Notes: generated from the letters alone by a model not told the origin. 64,000 nucleotides of DNA from Candidatus Nanopelagicaceae bacterium (GCA_018883345.1 VEQG01000001.1:1-64000), one strand, 5' to 3'; shown: positions 1 to 9,688, counted from the stretch's first letter. Numbers and translations are program-made.

Positions 1-1
1 T

Positions 2-433
2 ATCTACGGTGTACTAGAGAAGCAGTTCCGTTCATATTACGAAGAGGCTAACCGCCGCGCAGGTAAGACTGGTGAAAACCTACTTATCCTTCTTGAGACT
101 CGCTTAGATAACGTTGTTTATCGTGCAGGTTTCGCAAAGAGCCGCGACATGGCGCGTCAGCTTGTTCGTCACGGACATTTCTTGGTTAACGGCAAGAAGG
201 TAAACATTCCTTCATATCGCGTTTCACAATTCGATGTGATTGATGTTCTTCCAAAGTCACATGACCTAACACCATTCATCGTTGCAAGTGCGGAATTCGG
301 CGAGAAGTCAGTTCCAGCTTGGATGGAAGTTGTTCCATCACAGATGCGCATCATCGTTCACGGACTACCAAACCGTTCAGTGATCGATACCCAGGTACAA
401 GAACAACTAATCGTTGAACTTTACTCAAAGTAA
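2..433 (+). CDS. rpsD: 30S ribosomal protein S4 (5'-truncated by window edge)
   Basis: The frame is open from base 2 to the stop at 433, giving 143 residues; the ORF track begins at an internal Met (149). Primary 16S rRNA-binding protein of the small subunit. The visible part has the C-terminal half of the N-terminal domain ([15 protein letters not shown]) and the whole S4 RNA-binding fold ([18 protein letters not shown], then KVNIPSYRV). A typical S4 is about 200 residues, so roughly the first 60 are missing upstream. It precedes rpoA and rplQ, the usual bacterial alpha-operon order. Highly biased codons suggest strong expression. Confidence 0.97.
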   Translation: MYGVLEKQFRSYYEEANRRAGKTGENLLILLETRLDNVVYRAGFAKSRDMARQLVRHGHFLVNGKKVNIPSYRVSQFDVIDVLPKSHDLTPFIVASAEFGEKSVPAWMEVVPSQMRIIVHGLPNRSVIDTQVQEQLIVELYSK

Positions 434-475
434 TTCTTAAAAGGATTAATTGGCCCAAAAGCAGTAACCCAGAAC

Positions 476-497
476 GGGGATCAAATAGTGGATCCCC
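476..497 (+). promoter_or_regulatory. Hairpin in the rpsD-rpoA spacer
   Basis: GGGGATC and GATCCCC form a perfect 7-bp stem around an 8-nt loop, ending about 20 nt before the rpoA start and just before its GGAAAGAGGAG ribosome binding region. There is no U-tract, so it is not a standard terminator. It could modulate RNA processing or rpoA translation; that role is inference. Confidence 0.4.
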
Positions 498-518
498 TCA
501 AAGGAAAGAGGAGAAAAC

Positions 519-1517
519 GTGCTTATTGCACAGCGTCCAACACTTACTGAAGAAGTTCTATCAGAGCACCGCTCACGTTTCATCATTGAACCGCTGGAGC
601 CAGGCTTTGGTTACACACTTGGCAACTCAATGCGTCGTACGCTGCTTTCATCTATCCCAGGTGCAGCAGTTACCAGCATTCGCGTTGCCGGTGCCCTCCA
701 TGAGTTCACCACTCTTGAAGGCGTAAAGGAAGATTTAACTGAAGTTGTTCTAAACATCAAGAACCTGGTTCTTTCATCAGAGAACGATGAGCCAGCAACT
801 GCTTACATCCGTAAGTCAGGTTCAGGCGCAGTAACTGGTGCAGATGTAGCAGTTCCAGCAGGCGTAGAAGTTCATAATCCTGATCTTCACATCGCAACAC
901 TTAATGGCAAGGCAAATCTAGAAATCGAACTAACTATCGAACGTGGACGCGGTTATGTAACTGCAGTTCAAAATAAGGCAGTTGGCGCAGAGATCGGTCG
1001 CATTCCAGTTGATTCAATTTATTCACCAGTACTAAAGGTGACTTACAAAGTTGAAGCAACACGTGTTGAACAGCGCACTGACTTTGATCGTCTAGTTGTT
1101 GATGTCGAAACAAAAGCTTCAATGAAGCCACGCGATGCAGTTGCATCAGCTGGCCACACATTGGTTGAGCTATTTGGTCTTGCACGCGAACTAAATCTTG
1201 ATGCAGAAGGTATCGACATGGGTCCATCTGTTATGGATGCAGCTCTTGCAGCAGACCTAGCGCTACCAATCGAAGATCTTGATCTAACAGTTCGTTCATA
1301 TAACTGCTTGAAGCGCGAAGGCATTCACACAGTTGGTGAATTAGTAAATCGTTCTGAGGCTGATCTACTTGATATCCGTAACTTCGGAAGCAAGTCGATT
1401 GACGAAGTAAAGGCAAAGCTAGTTTCAATGGGACTTTCATTGAAGGATAGCCCAGCAGGCTTCGATCCAACTCAGCATGCAAATTACAATGCTCATGAAG
1501 ATGAGATTGCAGAATAA
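519..1517 (+). CDS. rpoA: DNA-directed RNA polymerase subunit alpha
   Basis: Scaffold for RNA polymerase assembly and contact point for activators and UP elements. 332 residues, normal length. The N-terminal dimerisation domain (about 1-230) carries [16 protein letters not shown]; the C-terminal domain (about 255-315) carries the helix-hairpin-helix region [17 protein letters not shown] and [16 protein letters not shown]. The GTG start is chosen because it follows a strong ribosome binding site (AAGAGGAG) by a few bases and gives the standard N-terminus. It follows rpsD by 85 bp and precedes rplQ by 26 bp, so all three are probably cotranscribed. Confidence 0.98.
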   Translation: MLIAQRPTLTEEVLSEHRSRFIIEPLEPGFGYTLGNSMRRTLLSSIPGAAVTSIRVAGALHEFTTLEGVKEDLTEVVLNIKNLVLSSENDEPATAYIRKSGSGAVTGADVAVPAGVEVHNPDLHIATLNGKANLEIELTIERGRGYVTAVQNKAVGAEIGRIPVDSIYSPVLKVTYKVEATRVEQRTDFDRLVVDVETKASMKPRDAVASAGHTLVELFGLARELNLDAEGIDMGPSVMDAALAADLALPIEDLDLTVRSYNCLKREGIHTVGELVNRSEADLLDIRNFGSKSIDEVKAKLVSMGLSLKDSPAGFDPTQHANYNAHEDEIAE

Positions 1518-1543
1518 CGGCGAGTAAGTAAGGAAAAAGAAAA

Positions 1544-1894
1544 ATGCCAACACCATCAAAAGGCCCACGCCTCGGAAGCGGTCCAGCTCACGAGCGTTTG
1601 CTTCTAGCAACACTCGCTGAACAGCTTTTCCAGCACGGCAAGATCACTACAACTGAGACAAAGGCAAAGCGTCTGCGCCCATACGCAGAGAAGCTAATTA
1701 CCTTTGCAAAGAAGGGTGACCTTGCTGCACGTCGCGAAGTGCTTGCGAAGATCTCAAATAAGTCAGTAGTGCACACACTATTTACTGAAATTGGTCCACG
1801 CATGGCAGATCGCAACGGTGGTTACACACGAATTACAAAGATCGGTCCACGCAAGGGCGATAACGCACCTATGGCAGTGATCGAGGTTTTGTAA
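1544..1894 (+). CDS. rplQ: 50S ribosomal protein L17
   Basis: Large-subunit protein near the exit tunnel. The 116 residues cover the conserved L17 fold ([20 protein letters not shown] near the N-terminus, GGYTRI near the C-terminus). Many actinobacterial L17 proteins have a long acidic or basic C-terminal tail; this one stops at the core, consistent with a streamlined genome. A GGAAAAAG-type ribosome binding site precedes the ATG. Last gene of the alpha-operon; a strong terminator hairpin starts 27 bp after its stop. Confidence 0.97.
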   Translation: MPTPSKGPRLGSGPAHERLLLATLAEQLFQHGKITTTETKAKRLRPYAEKLITFAKKGDLAARREVLAKISNKSVVHTLFTEIGPRMADRNGGYTRITKIGPRKGDNAPMAVIEVL

Positions 1895-1913
1895 CTCGAA
1901 CCAAGTATCCGTC

Positions 1914-2783
1914 ATGAATCAACCCACTCTCGCACCCGAGAGTGGGTTTTTTCGTGCCCGAATTCTCTTGGGTTACGACGGAACTAATTTCTTTGGCTGG
2001 GGAAGGCAGAGTGATGTCCGAACAGTTCAAGGTGAATTAGAGGCGGCCTTAAGCACTCTATATCGCCAAAATATTGAAACTGTTGTTGCAGGTAGAACAG
2101 ATGCTGGTGTGCATGCAACTGGCCAAGTAGCGCATGCAGATTTACCTGAAGGCGATTTTGGTTTCGAATTCGAAAGTTTGGTTTATCGATTAAATCGAAT
2201 TCTGCCTGAAGATATGAGAATTAAGTCTTTTGAACGTGCAAGCAATAATTTTCATGCTCGCTACGGGGCACTTCGCCGTCATTATGTTTACAAAATCCAA
2301 GACGGAAACGGTATCGTTGAACCGATTAAGCGACTAGATATAGCGCCTTGGTATCGAGATTTAGATATTGATTTAATGAATCAAGCTGCAGCCTCTTTGC
2401 TTGGTGAAAATGATTTCTTTAGCTACGCGAAATTTCGCCCAAATGCCACGACCATTCGTGATTTACAGAGATTTGATTTCGAGCGGATGGATGACGGTGT
2501 GATTATTTCGCACATCACCGCTGATGCCTTTTGTTACAACATGGTTCGAGCATTAGTGGGAACTATGGTTTACATCGGAGAGGGCAGATTTCCAGTCTCT
2601 TGGGCTAAAGAAGTATTGGATAAGAAAGAACGACCTTCAGATTCCGTAGTTTTCCCTGCGAATGGTCTAACTTTTGTCGGTGTTGATTATCCGACTGATG
2701 TAGAGATGATCGAAAGATTCAACAAAGTGCTAGCAAAACGTGCACTTTCTATAAATGATGCAGTTGATGAGGAAGGCGAATAA
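1914..2783 (+). CDS. truA: tRNA pseudouridine(38-40) synthase TruA
   Basis: Isomerises U38-U40 in the anticodon arm of tRNAs. 289 residues; the catalytic Asp is in AGRTDAGVHATGQ (Asp63), and the C-terminal half has FCYNMVRALVGTMVYIGEG. The ATG at 1914 is the only in-frame start giving the first beta-strand (RARILLGYDG). The first 13 residues are encoded by the upstream terminator hairpin, so those residues may be poorly conserved. No good Shine-Dalgarno is seen. Expression must come from terminator read-through or a start further in; a TTG at the LLGYDG position would lose part of the fold. Its stop directly abuts the next gene. Confidence 0.93.
   Translation: MNQPTLAPESGFFRARILLGYDGTNFFGWGRQSDVRTVQGELEAALSTLYRQNIETVVAGRTDAGVHATGQVAHADLPEGDFGFEFESLVYRLNRILPEDMRIKSFERASNNFHARYGALRRHYVYKIQDGNGIVEPIKRLDIAPWYRDLDIDLMNQAAASLLGENDFFSYAKFRPNATTIRDLQRFDFERMDDGVIISHITADAFCYNMVRALVGTMVYIGEGRFPVSWAKEVLDKKERPSDSVVFPANGLTFVGVDYPTDVEMIERFNKVLAKRALSINDAVDEEGE
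1921..1952 (+). terminator. Intrinsic terminator of the rpsD-rpoA-rplQ operon, inside the truA start region
   Basis: A perfect 12-bp inverted repeat (AACCCACTCTCG / CGAGAGTGGGTT) with a CACC loop runs into six consecutive T residues. This is a textbook rho-independent terminator 27 bp after rplQ. It overlaps codons 3-13 of the truA reading frame. Confidence 0.88.
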
Positions 2784-4385
2784 TTGGGCCACATTGATGT
2801 AAGTGGAGTGGAATTTTCGCTATCCGATGGCCGCGTGCTACTAAATGAAGTCTCATTTCGCGTTGGCGATGGCCATAAAGTTGCTTTGATTGGCCCCAAC
2901 GGTTCCGGAAAAACAACTTTGCTCAAAATGATTGCCGGTGACTTAGATCCAGAAGAGGGAAGCGTTGCAATCACCGGTGGTTTAGGTGTGATGCGCCAGT
3001 TCATCGGTAGCGTTAGAGATGATTCAACCGTCCGTGATTTATTGCTTTCGGTTGCGCCAAAACGTATTCGCGATGCAGCTGCGGCAATAAAAGAGACTGA
3101 AGCTCGCATGTATGAAACTGCAGAAGAGAAAGACCAGATGGCTTACGCCGAAGCGATTGTTGAATGGGGCGATGCCGGCGGTTATGACTTTGAAGTTATT
3201 TGGGATACCTGCTGCACCGAATCACTGGGCAAACCATTCGATAAAGTTCAAGATCGTCTAGTAAATACATTATCTGGCGGCGAGCAGAAGAAATTAGTCG
3301 TTCGCGCGCTGATGGAAGGCCCTGAAGAGACGCTGCTACTTGATGAGCCGGATAATTATTTAGATGTTCCGTCAAAACGTTGGCTAGAACAGGTAATTAA
3401 AGAGACCAAGAAAACCGTGCTTTTTGTTAGCCACGATCGTGAATTGTTGGAAGAGGTAGCAACAAAAATTGTTGCGTTAGAACAAGGACACAATGGAAAT
3501 ACTGCCTGGGTTCATGGCGGCAAATTCTCAACTTGGCATGAGGCTCGACGTGCCCGTAATGAACGTTTCGCAGAAGTTTTATTGCGTTGGGAACAAGAAC
3601 ATACTCGCTTGAAAGAATTGGTTTTGACACTTCGTAATCAAGCGAAATCTTCACCAGATATGGCCTCAAAATATCGAGCAATGCAGACTCGTTTACGTAA
3701 ATTTGAAGAGTTAGGTGCGCCTCCTGCACCACCTATCGAACAGAATGTTCGAGTGGCACTTAAAGGCGGACGCACCGGAGTTCGTGCTTTAACTTTCGAA
3801 AATTTTGCACTTAATGGATTAACTGAGCCATTTAATTTTGAAGTTTTTTATGGAGATCGGGTTGCAGTGCTTGGAAAGAACGGAACCGGTAAGTCTCACT
3901 TCTTACGTCTAATTGGTGGAGATGGCACGGTTAAATACACCGGAGATTTCAAATATGGTGCACGTGTAGAAGTTGGTTATTTTGCACAAACGCATGCCCA
4001 TCCAGAGTTCGAAAATAAAACGCTTCTAGAGATTTTATGGGAAGAACATTCATTGCAATTAGGCGCTGCTAAATCAGTTTTAGGTAAATACGAAATCGAT
4101 CAGGCAGCAAATCAAAAATTTTCTCAATTATCTGGTGGTCAGCAGGCAAGATTCCAAGTCTTACTTCTGGAACTTGCAGGCGACACCTTGCTTTTACTTG
4201 ATGAGCCAACCGATAACTTAGATTTAGCGAGCGCCGAGAGTTTGGAAAATGCACTTAATCAATATGAAGGAACCGTGCTAACCGTGACTCACGATCGTTG
4301 GTTCTGCCGCGGCTTCACTAGGTTCCTCATTTTCGGCGCAAATGGCCATGTTTATGAGTCCAATGAGCCTGTTTTTGACCATTAG
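2784..4385 (+). CDS. ABC-F family ATP-binding protein
   Basis: Soluble protein with two ATPase domains and no membrane segment, the ABC-F layout; the family acts on the ribosome (translation factors or antibiotic-target protection). 533 residues. Domain 1: GPNGSGKTT (about 38-46), LSGGEQKK, LLLDEPDNYLD. Domain 2: GKNGTGKS, LSGGQQAR, LLLLDEPTDNLD. The linker between them (about residues 250-330) is charged and helical, as expected. Start is TTG immediately after the truA TAA, with GAGGAAGG upstream. Exact subfamily cannot be told by eye; a housekeeping factor is more likely than drug resistance in this setting. Confidence 0.88.
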   Translation: MGHIDVSGVEFSLSDGRVLLNEVSFRVGDGHKVALIGPNGSGKTTLLKMIAGDLDPEEGSVAITGGLGVMRQFIGSVRDDSTVRDLLLSVAPKRIRDAAAAIKETEARMYETAEEKDQMAYAEAIVEWGDAGGYDFEVIWDTCCTESLGKPFDKVQDRLVNTLSGGEQKKLVVRALMEGPEETLLLDEPDNYLDVPSKRWLEQVIKETKKTVLFVSHDRELLEEVATKIVALEQGHNGNTAWVHGGKFSTWHEARRARNERFAEVLLRWEQEHTRLKELVLTLRNQAKSSPDMASKYRAMQTRLRKFEELGAPPAPPIEQNVRVALKGGRTGVRALTFENFALNGLTEPFNFEVFYGDRVAVLGKNGTGKSHFLRLIGGDGTVKYTGDFKYGARVEVGYFAQTHAHPEFENKTLLEILWEEHSLQLGAAKSVLGKYEIDQAANQKFSQLSGGQQARFQVLLLELAGDTLLLLDEPTDNLDLASAESLENALNQYEGTVLTVTHDRWFCRGFTRFLIFGANGHVYESNEPVFDH

Positions 4386-4416
4386 GCAGTAGAAAAGTGA
4401 GCGTAACAGGCTCGTT

Positions 4417-4445
4417 TTGACCCATTTCACGCTCAAAGGTAAAGT
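4417..4445 (+). promoter_or_regulatory. Promoter of rplM-rpsI
   Basis: TTGACC (4417-4422), a 17-nt spacer and TAAAGT (4440-4445) make a good housekeeping promoter, giving a leader of about 55 nt. Short inverted repeats (TGAGCGT/ACGCTCA at 4398-4404/4429-4435, and GAGCCTGTT/AACAGGCTC at 4365-4373/4405-4413) surround the -35 region. Confidence 0.6.
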
Positions 4446-4507
4446 TTGCCCTCTGCGCGGTCGAAAAGCCGCACACAATAAAAGCAGTAATTGAAGGAGT
4501 AAGTAGC

Positions 4508-4963
4508 GTGCGCACATATAGCCCAAAGCCTGGCGATGCTGTCCGTAAGTGGTACATCATCGATGCAGAGGACGTAGTTCTTGGACGTCTGGCAACTCAT
4601 GCTGCTGCGTTACTACGCGGCAAGCACAAGCCAACATTTGCAGCACACATGGACATGGGTGACTTCGTAATTGTTATTAATGCCGAGAAGATCGCGCTTT
4701 CAGGAAACAAGATCACCCAGAAGATGGCACACCGCCACTCAAACTTCCCAGGTGGTTTAACTTCAACTGTTTACGGTGAATTACTTGAGAAGCATCCAAC
4801 ACGTGCGGTTGAGAAGGCAATCAAGGGAATGTTGCCAAAGAATTCAATTGGTCGCGCACAAGCTACCAAGCTAAAGGTTTACGCAGGTGCAGAACATCCA
4901 CATTCAGCACAGGCTCCAATTCCATTCGTATTCGATCAAGTTTCACAAATCGTCAAGAAGTAA
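4508..4963 (+). CDS. rplM: 50S ribosomal protein L13
   Basis: Early-assembly large-subunit protein. 151 residues, normal length, with typical [27 protein letters not shown] near the N-terminus and [13 protein letters not shown] in the C-terminal half. GTG start preceded by GAAGGAG at good spacing. Followed after 24 bp by rpsI, the near-universal rplM-rpsI operon. It has its own promoter in the 122-bp gap after the ABC-F gene. Confidence 0.97.
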   Translation: MRTYSPKPGDAVRKWYIIDAEDVVLGRLATHAAALLRGKHKPTFAAHMDMGDFVIVINAEKIALSGNKITQKMAHRHSNFPGGLTSTVYGELLEKHPTRAVEKAIKGMLPKNSIGRAQATKLKVYAGAEHPHSAQAPIPFVFDQVSQIVKK

Positions 4964-4987
4964 ATCAGAAGTAAGGAACAGAAATAA

Positions 4988-5467
4988 ATGTCAGATCAGA
5001 ATTTGCTAGAAGAAGATTCAATTCCTACTTCTTACTCATCATCAACACCAGCTGCAGCAACTAATCGTCCAGCAGTTAAGGCGCCAGGTGCAGGTACCGG
5101 CCGTCGCAAGGAAGCAGTTGCTCGCGTTCGTCTAACACCAGGTACTGGTCGCTGGGTTGTTAATGGCAAAGCTCTTCCTGATTATTTCCCAAATAAGGTT
5201 CACCAGCAGTTAGTTTCCGAACCATTCCGCACAGTTGGTGCTGAAAATCAGTACGACGTATTTGCTCGTATTGATGGTGGTGGAGTTTCTGGACAAGCTG
5301 GCGCGCTTCGTCTTGGTATCGCTCGTGCGCTAAATGCAATCGATGTAGATGCAAATCGTCCAGCGCTTAAGAAAGCTGGATTCTTAACACGTGATGCACG
5401 TGTAATTGAGCGCAAGAAGTACGGCCTAAAGAAGGCTCGTAAGCGCTCACAGTACTCAAAGCGTTAA
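4988..5467 (+). CDS. rpsI: 30S ribosomal protein S9
   Basis: Small-subunit protein whose basic C-terminal tail reaches the P-site tRNA; the tail [12 protein letters not shown] is present at the end. 159 residues: a low-complexity Ser/Thr/Ala/Pro extension of about 35 residues, then the S9 core from [14 protein letters not shown]. Such N-terminal extensions are common in actinobacterial S9. GTAAGGAACAG upstream of the ATG is the likely ribosome binding site. Cotranscribed with rplM and probably with glmM. Confidence 0.97.
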   Translation: MSDQNLLEEDSIPTSYSSSTPAAATNRPAVKAPGAGTGRRKEAVARVRLTPGTGRWVVNGKALPDYFPNKVHQQLVSEPFRTVGAENQYDVFARIDGGGVSGQAGALRLGIARALNAIDVDANRPALKKAGFLTRDARVIERKKYGLKKARKRSQYSKR

Positions 5468-5490
5468 TTTCGAATCGCAGATCCGCGAAT

Positions 5491-6846
5491 ATGGATGCGA
5501 AGCGTCTCTTCGGTACCGATGGTATTCGTGGACTTGCTAATCGCGATTTAACTGCAGAGTTAGCTCTAAATGTCTCAGTAGCTGCTGCGCATATTCTCGT
5601 TGAGCAAATTGGAGATCCGACAGGAAATCGTCCAAAAGCAATTGTGGGCAGTGATTCTCGGGCATCTGGAGAATTTCTTGAAGCGGCTGTTGTAGCTGGC
5701 TTAACCAGCGCCGGCGTTGATGTTTACCGAGTCGGGGTTTTACCAACTCCTGCAATCGCATATTTAGTTGGCGAATCTGGTGCGGATTTGGGCGTAATGC
5801 TCTCTGCTTCACATAATCCAATGCCAGATAACGGAATTAAATTATTTGCTCGCGGTGGTGGCAAATTAGATGATGCAATCGAAGATCAAATTCAAGCTCG
5901 AATGTCCGAACCTTGGGAGCGACCAACGGGGCGCGGAGTAGGACGAGTAATTGACGATAAAGATGCCGCAAATCGATACATCGAACATCTGCTCTCAACA
6001 ATCAATCAAAAGTTAGCTGGTTTGAAAGTTGTAGTGGATTGCGCAAATGGTGCGGCAAGTTTTGTGGCACCAGAAACTCTACGTCGAGCAGGAGCAGAGG
6101 TAATAGCAGTAGCGAATACTCCAAATGGTTGGAATATCAACGATGGAGTCGGCTCAACCCATTTAGATTTCCTCAAGGCAGAAGTTAAGAAGAATAACGC
6201 AGACCTTGGAATCGCACACGATGGAGATGCCGATCGCTGCTTAGCAGTGGATGCAGATGGCAACGAAGTTGATGGCGATCAGATCATTGCAATTCTTGCA
6301 GCTGGATTAAATGCAAGGGCAGAACTACCGAATTCCACGGTAGTAGCAACCGTCATGAGCAATCTTGGTTTCTTTAAAGCTATGCAAACTTCAGGTATTA
6401 AAGTTGAAGTTACCTCAGTCGGCGACCGTTATGTATTAGAAAAACTACTTGCAGATGATTTGGTACTAGGTGGCGAACAATCTGGCCATGTCATTTACCG
6501 CAAATTTGCTAACACTGGTGATGGAATTTTGACCGCGCTGTTATTGCTTCAGGAGCTAAAGCGCTCAAACAAATCGCTAAAAGAAGCTGCTGCAATTATG
6601 CAGAAATTCCCTCAGGTTTTAATAAATGTAAGAAATGTTGCTAAAGAGCGACTTGAATCATCGACAGTAATCAAGGAAGCAGTCGATAAATTTGAAAGTG
6701 AATTAAAAGGCGAGGGACGTGTTTTATTGCGGGCTTCTGGCACTGAGCCGCTAGTTCGCGTGATGGTTGAAGCTTCCACTGATACTCTTGCCTCTAGCGT
6801 TGCAACAGAATTGGCAGAGTTAGTTAAACGAGAACTGGGGTCTTAA
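5491..6846 (+). CDS. glmM: Phosphoglucosamine mutase
   Basis: Interconverts glucosamine-6-phosphate and glucosamine-1-phosphate for UDP-GlcNAc and peptidoglycan synthesis. 451 residues, normal length. Motifs: LFGTDGIRGLAN at the N-terminus, the phosphoserine loop SASHNP (Ser107), the metal loop HDGDADR and the C-terminal phosphate-binding RASGTEPLVRVMVE. It lies 23 bp after rpsI and 1 bp before glmS, which supplies its substrate. No clear Shine-Dalgarno, so translation may depend on upstream transcription or coupling. Confidence 0.96.
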   Translation: MDAKRLFGTDGIRGLANRDLTAELALNVSVAAAHILVEQIGDPTGNRPKAIVGSDSRASGEFLEAAVVAGLTSAGVDVYRVGVLPTPAIAYLVGESGADLGVMLSASHNPMPDNGIKLFARGGGKLDDAIEDQIQARMSEPWERPTGRGVGRVIDDKDAANRYIEHLLSTINQKLAGLKVVVDCANGAASFVAPETLRRAGAEVIAVANTPNGWNINDGVGSTHLDFLKAEVKKNNADLGIAHDGDADRCLAVDADGNEVDGDQIIAILAAGLNARAELPNSTVVATVMSNLGFFKAMQTSGIKVEVTSVGDRYVLEKLLADDLVLGGEQSGHVIYRKFANTGDGILTALLLLQELKRSNKSLKEAAAIMQKFPQVLINVRNVAKERLESSTVIKEAVDKFESELKGEGRVLLRASGTEPLVRVMVEASTDTLASSVATELAELVKRELGS

Positions 6847-6847
6847 A

Positions 6848-8680
6848 GTGTGCGGAATTGTGGGATATACCGGGCCACAATCTGCAGTTACACCTTTAAT
6901 TGAAGGCCTGCGCCGTTTGGAATATCGAGGTTACGATTCTGCAGGTATTGCACTTGGAACCTCAGATAAATTATTTGTGGAAAAGAAAGCTGGAAAACTC
7001 TCAAATTTAGAGTCGGCCCTAGGTTCGGTTCCGGCGGTGCATTCCGGAATTGGCCACACTCGCTGGGCAACACATGGCGGTCCTACAGATCGAAACGCAC
7101 ATCCACATTTAGATAATGAAGGAAAGTTGGCCGTAATTCACAATGGAATTATTGAGAATTATTCAGAGCTTAAGGCGGAGCTAGAAAAGCATGGCCATAA
7201 ATTTCAATCTGAAACTGACACCGAATCAGTTGCACATCTCCTGAGTGACTTAAGAAAAGAACATAATGGCAATTTAACAATTGCGATGCGTGAAGCAGTT
7301 AAGCGTTTACGTGGTTCGTTTACGCTATTGGCAGTTCATGCAGATCAACCTGATTTGATTGTTGGGGTTCGTCGAAATTCACCTTTAGTAGTCGGGTTGG
7401 GAGATGGTGAAAACTTCATGGCTTCAGATGTGGCTGCTTTTATTGAATACACAAAGCGAGCCGTTGAATTGGGACAAGATGAAGTTGTCACCATTACTCC
7501 AACATCTATTTCAATTACAGATTTGGAAGGAAATGCTTTAAAACCACGCGAATATCAAATTACTTGGGATGCCGAAGCCGCTCAAAAGGGTGGATACCCA
7601 CATTTCATGTTAAAAGAGATTTTTGAACAACCAAAAGCAGTTGCAGACACATTGCTTGGCAGAATGATTGATGGTCGGATTTCGCTTGATGAATTAAATC
7701 TAAGTGACGCCGAATTGAAATCTCTTCAGAAAATTGTGGTGTTAGCTTGTGGTACTGCATATCACGCAGGACTAGTCGCTAAGTATGCAATTGAAAAGTG
7801 GGCACACATTCCCGTAGAAGTAGAACTTGCCTCTGAATTTAGATATCGCGATCCAATTGTTGATAAAAATACTTTAGTCATCGCAATTTCCCAGTCTGGC
7901 GAAACAATGGATACTTTAATGGCGCTTCGTCACGCAAAAGAATTCGGAGCACGAGTTTTGGCGGTCTGCAACACCAATAGTTCAACAATTCCACGTGAAT
8001 CAGATGCGGTTATTTATACCCACGCTGGCCCAGAGATTGCAGTTGCATCTACAAAGGCGCTGCTAACCCAGATTGTGGCCACTTTCTTAATCGGCTTACA
8101 TTTAGCTGAAGTTCGCGGATCTTTAAATTCTTCGCAAGTTTCTGAAATTTATAATGAGATGTTAGAACTTCCATCGAAACTTGAACAGATATTAGAAACA
8201 GTCGAGCCTTTAAGGGAACTAACTCGTAAATTTACAGAGAAGAACACGGTGTTATTTCTGGGCCGCCATGTTGGTTTCCCGGTAGCACTTGAAGGAGCTT
8301 TAAAACTTAAAGAACTTGCCTATATTCATGCAGAGGGTTTTGCCGGTGGCGAACTAAAGCATGGCCCTATTGCGCTCATAGAAGAGGGCACGCCAGTAAT
8401 TGCAATTGTGCCTAATACTCACGAACACGGCTTAGATGAAAAAATGCTTTCAAATATTCAGGAAGTCAGAGCGCGAGGCGCAAAGGTAATTGCGATTGCA
8501 TCAGAAGGAATTGAGATTCCGGGTGCGGCGCACATAATTAGAATTCCTAATTCTCCACAAATGTTGCAACCAGTTTTAGCAACAGTTCCGCTTCAAGTTT
8601 TTGCCTACGAAATGGCGTGTGCGCGCGGAACTGATGTTGATCAGCCACGCAATTTGGCAAAATCTGTAACGGTGGAATAA
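6848..8680 (+). CDS. glmS: Glutamine-fructose-6-phosphate aminotransferase (isomerising)
   Basis: Makes glucosamine-6-phosphate from fructose-6-phosphate and glutamine, the first step of amino-sugar synthesis. 610 residues. The N-terminal class-II glutaminase domain begins MCGIVGYTG, Cys2 being the nucleophile after Met removal; HTRWATHGGP is also visible. Two SIS isomerase domains follow (ISQSGETMDTL; later GRHVGFPVALEGALKLKE), ending in the typical QPRNLAKSVTVE. GTG start 1 bp after glmM. No glmS ribozyme-like leader has room here. Confidence 0.97.
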   Translation: MCGIVGYTGPQSAVTPLIEGLRRLEYRGYDSAGIALGTSDKLFVEKKAGKLSNLESALGSVPAVHSGIGHTRWATHGGPTDRNAHPHLDNEGKLAVIHNGIIENYSELKAELEKHGHKFQSETDTESVAHLLSDLRKEHNGNLTIAMREAVKRLRGSFTLLAVHADQPDLIVGVRRNSPLVVGLGDGENFMASDVAAFIEYTKRAVELGQDEVVTITPTSISITDLEGNALKPREYQITWDAEAAQKGGYPHFMLKEIFEQPKAVADTLLGRMIDGRISLDELNLSDAELKSLQKIVVLACGTAYHAGLVAKYAIEKWAHIPVEVELASEFRYRDPIVDKNTLVIAISQSGETMDTLMALRHAKEFGARVLAVCNTNSSTIPRESDAVIYTHAGPEIAVASTKALLTQIVATFLIGLHLAEVRGSLNSSQVSEIYNEMLELPSKLEQILETVEPLRELTRKFTEKNTVLFLGRHVGFPVALEGALKLKELAYIHAEGFAGGELKHGPIALIEEGTPVIAIVPNTHEHGLDEKMLSNIQEVRARGAKVIAIASEGIEIPGAAHIIRIPNSPQMLQPVLATVPLQVFAYEMACARGTDVDQPRNLAKSVTVE

Positions 8681-9337
8681 GTGGACTCACGTCGCAAGCA
8701 ATTTAATCGCGCTTTAAAATGGGCTGGCGCCCTGTTTGTTGGTTTCGTTTTAGTAACCCATCAAGTAATTATCAACGGCCCCTTAATTCAGCTTGATGCA
8801 ATAGTTTTCAATGCTGATCGACCAAAGCTAACTTCGCTGGAAAGATTGATTTTACTTCGCATAGATAATCTTGGACTTCGCGGCGTTACTGCGACTATCT
8901 TATTAATTACCGCCTTCTTTATTGCGCGTAGATTTAAATCTTGGAGACCGCTAAACCTTTCAATCTTGGCAGTTCTAGCTTTGAATTTGGTAGTTGGCCT
9001 GGCCAAGCTTGGTATTGGCAGAACTAAACCAAGATTAAATGTTGATTTGGTTTATGCAGGCGGACTTTCTTATCCATCTGGCCATGCCTCAAATGCAATT
9101 CTCACTTGGGGAGTACTGGCATACATTCTCTATCGCTACTCACATCCGAACGCTTGGCATCCATATGCGATGGGTTTTCTCGCCGGAATATTCACATTAG
9201 GCGTCTGCGTAGTTTCCGCCTTCAGAAATACTCATTGGATTAGCGATCTGGTTGGCGGTTTATTTATCGGAGGCGCGCTATTAGTTATGGTTATCGCTGT
9301 AGATAGATTCGTTCCTTCTGAGAAGCAGACTAGATAG
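8681..9337 (+). CDS. PAP2-superfamily membrane phosphatase
   Basis: 218-residue polytopic protein with about five hydrophobic segments. The three PAP2 phosphatase motifs are visible: KLGIGRTKP (motif 1, with Lys in place of the usual last Arg), YPSGHASNA (motif 2) and AFRNTHWISDLVGG (motif 3, catalytic His). Likely dephosphorylates a lipid such as undecaprenyl pyrophosphate or phosphatidate in the membrane; substrate is not decidable. Its neighbours in amino-sugar and D-alanine synthesis fit recycling of the wall lipid carrier. GTG start directly after the glmS stop. Confidence 0.82.
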   Translation: MDSRRKQFNRALKWAGALFVGFVLVTHQVIINGPLIQLDAIVFNADRPKLTSLERLILLRIDNLGLRGVTATILLITAFFIARRFKSWRPLNLSILAVLALNLVVGLAKLGIGRTKPRLNVDLVYAGGLSYPSGHASNAILTWGVLAYILYRYSHPNAWHPYAMGFLAGIFTLGVCVVSAFRNTHWISDLVGGLFIGGALLVMVIAVDRFVPSEKQTR

Positions 9338-9346
9338 CGGTGCAGC

Positions 9347-9688
9347 ATGATTGATGGCGTTGGCATTGATGTAGTTGATATTGCACGCTTCCAAGAATCT
9401 TTAGAACGTACACCTGGTTTAAAAGATCGCTTATTCACGGAAGGCGAGAAATCAAAAGGAATTGCATCTCTTGCCGCGCGCTTTGCCGCCAAAGAAGCAT
9501 TAGCTAAAGCTTTACATGTGCCGGCTGGATTAAATTGGCAGGATTGCGAAGTCATAAATCTTGAGAATGGTCGCCCGGTATTTTTATTTCATAATCAAAT
9601 TGCTGAATTAATTGATGGTGCCGACGTACATCTTTCACTCTCACATGACGCCGGCATTGCATCTGCGATGGTTGTGATTGAAAGATGA
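9347..9688 (+). CDS. acpS: Holo-[acyl-carrier-protein] synthase
   Basis: Transfers the 4'-phosphopantetheine arm from CoA to acyl carrier protein. 113 residues, normal for AcpS. The metal-binding start [14 protein letters not shown] and the helix [14 protein letters not shown] are conserved, with [15 protein letters not shown] at the C-terminus. Ends in a 4-bp ATGA overlap with alr, so the two are translationally coupled. The acpS-alr-tsaE order is common in actinobacteria. Confidence 0.95.
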   Translation: MIDGVGIDVVDIARFQESLERTPGLKDRLFTEGEKSKGIASLAARFAAKEALAKALHVPAGLNWQDCEVINLENGRPVFLFHNQIAELIDGADVHLSLSHDAGIASAMVVIER

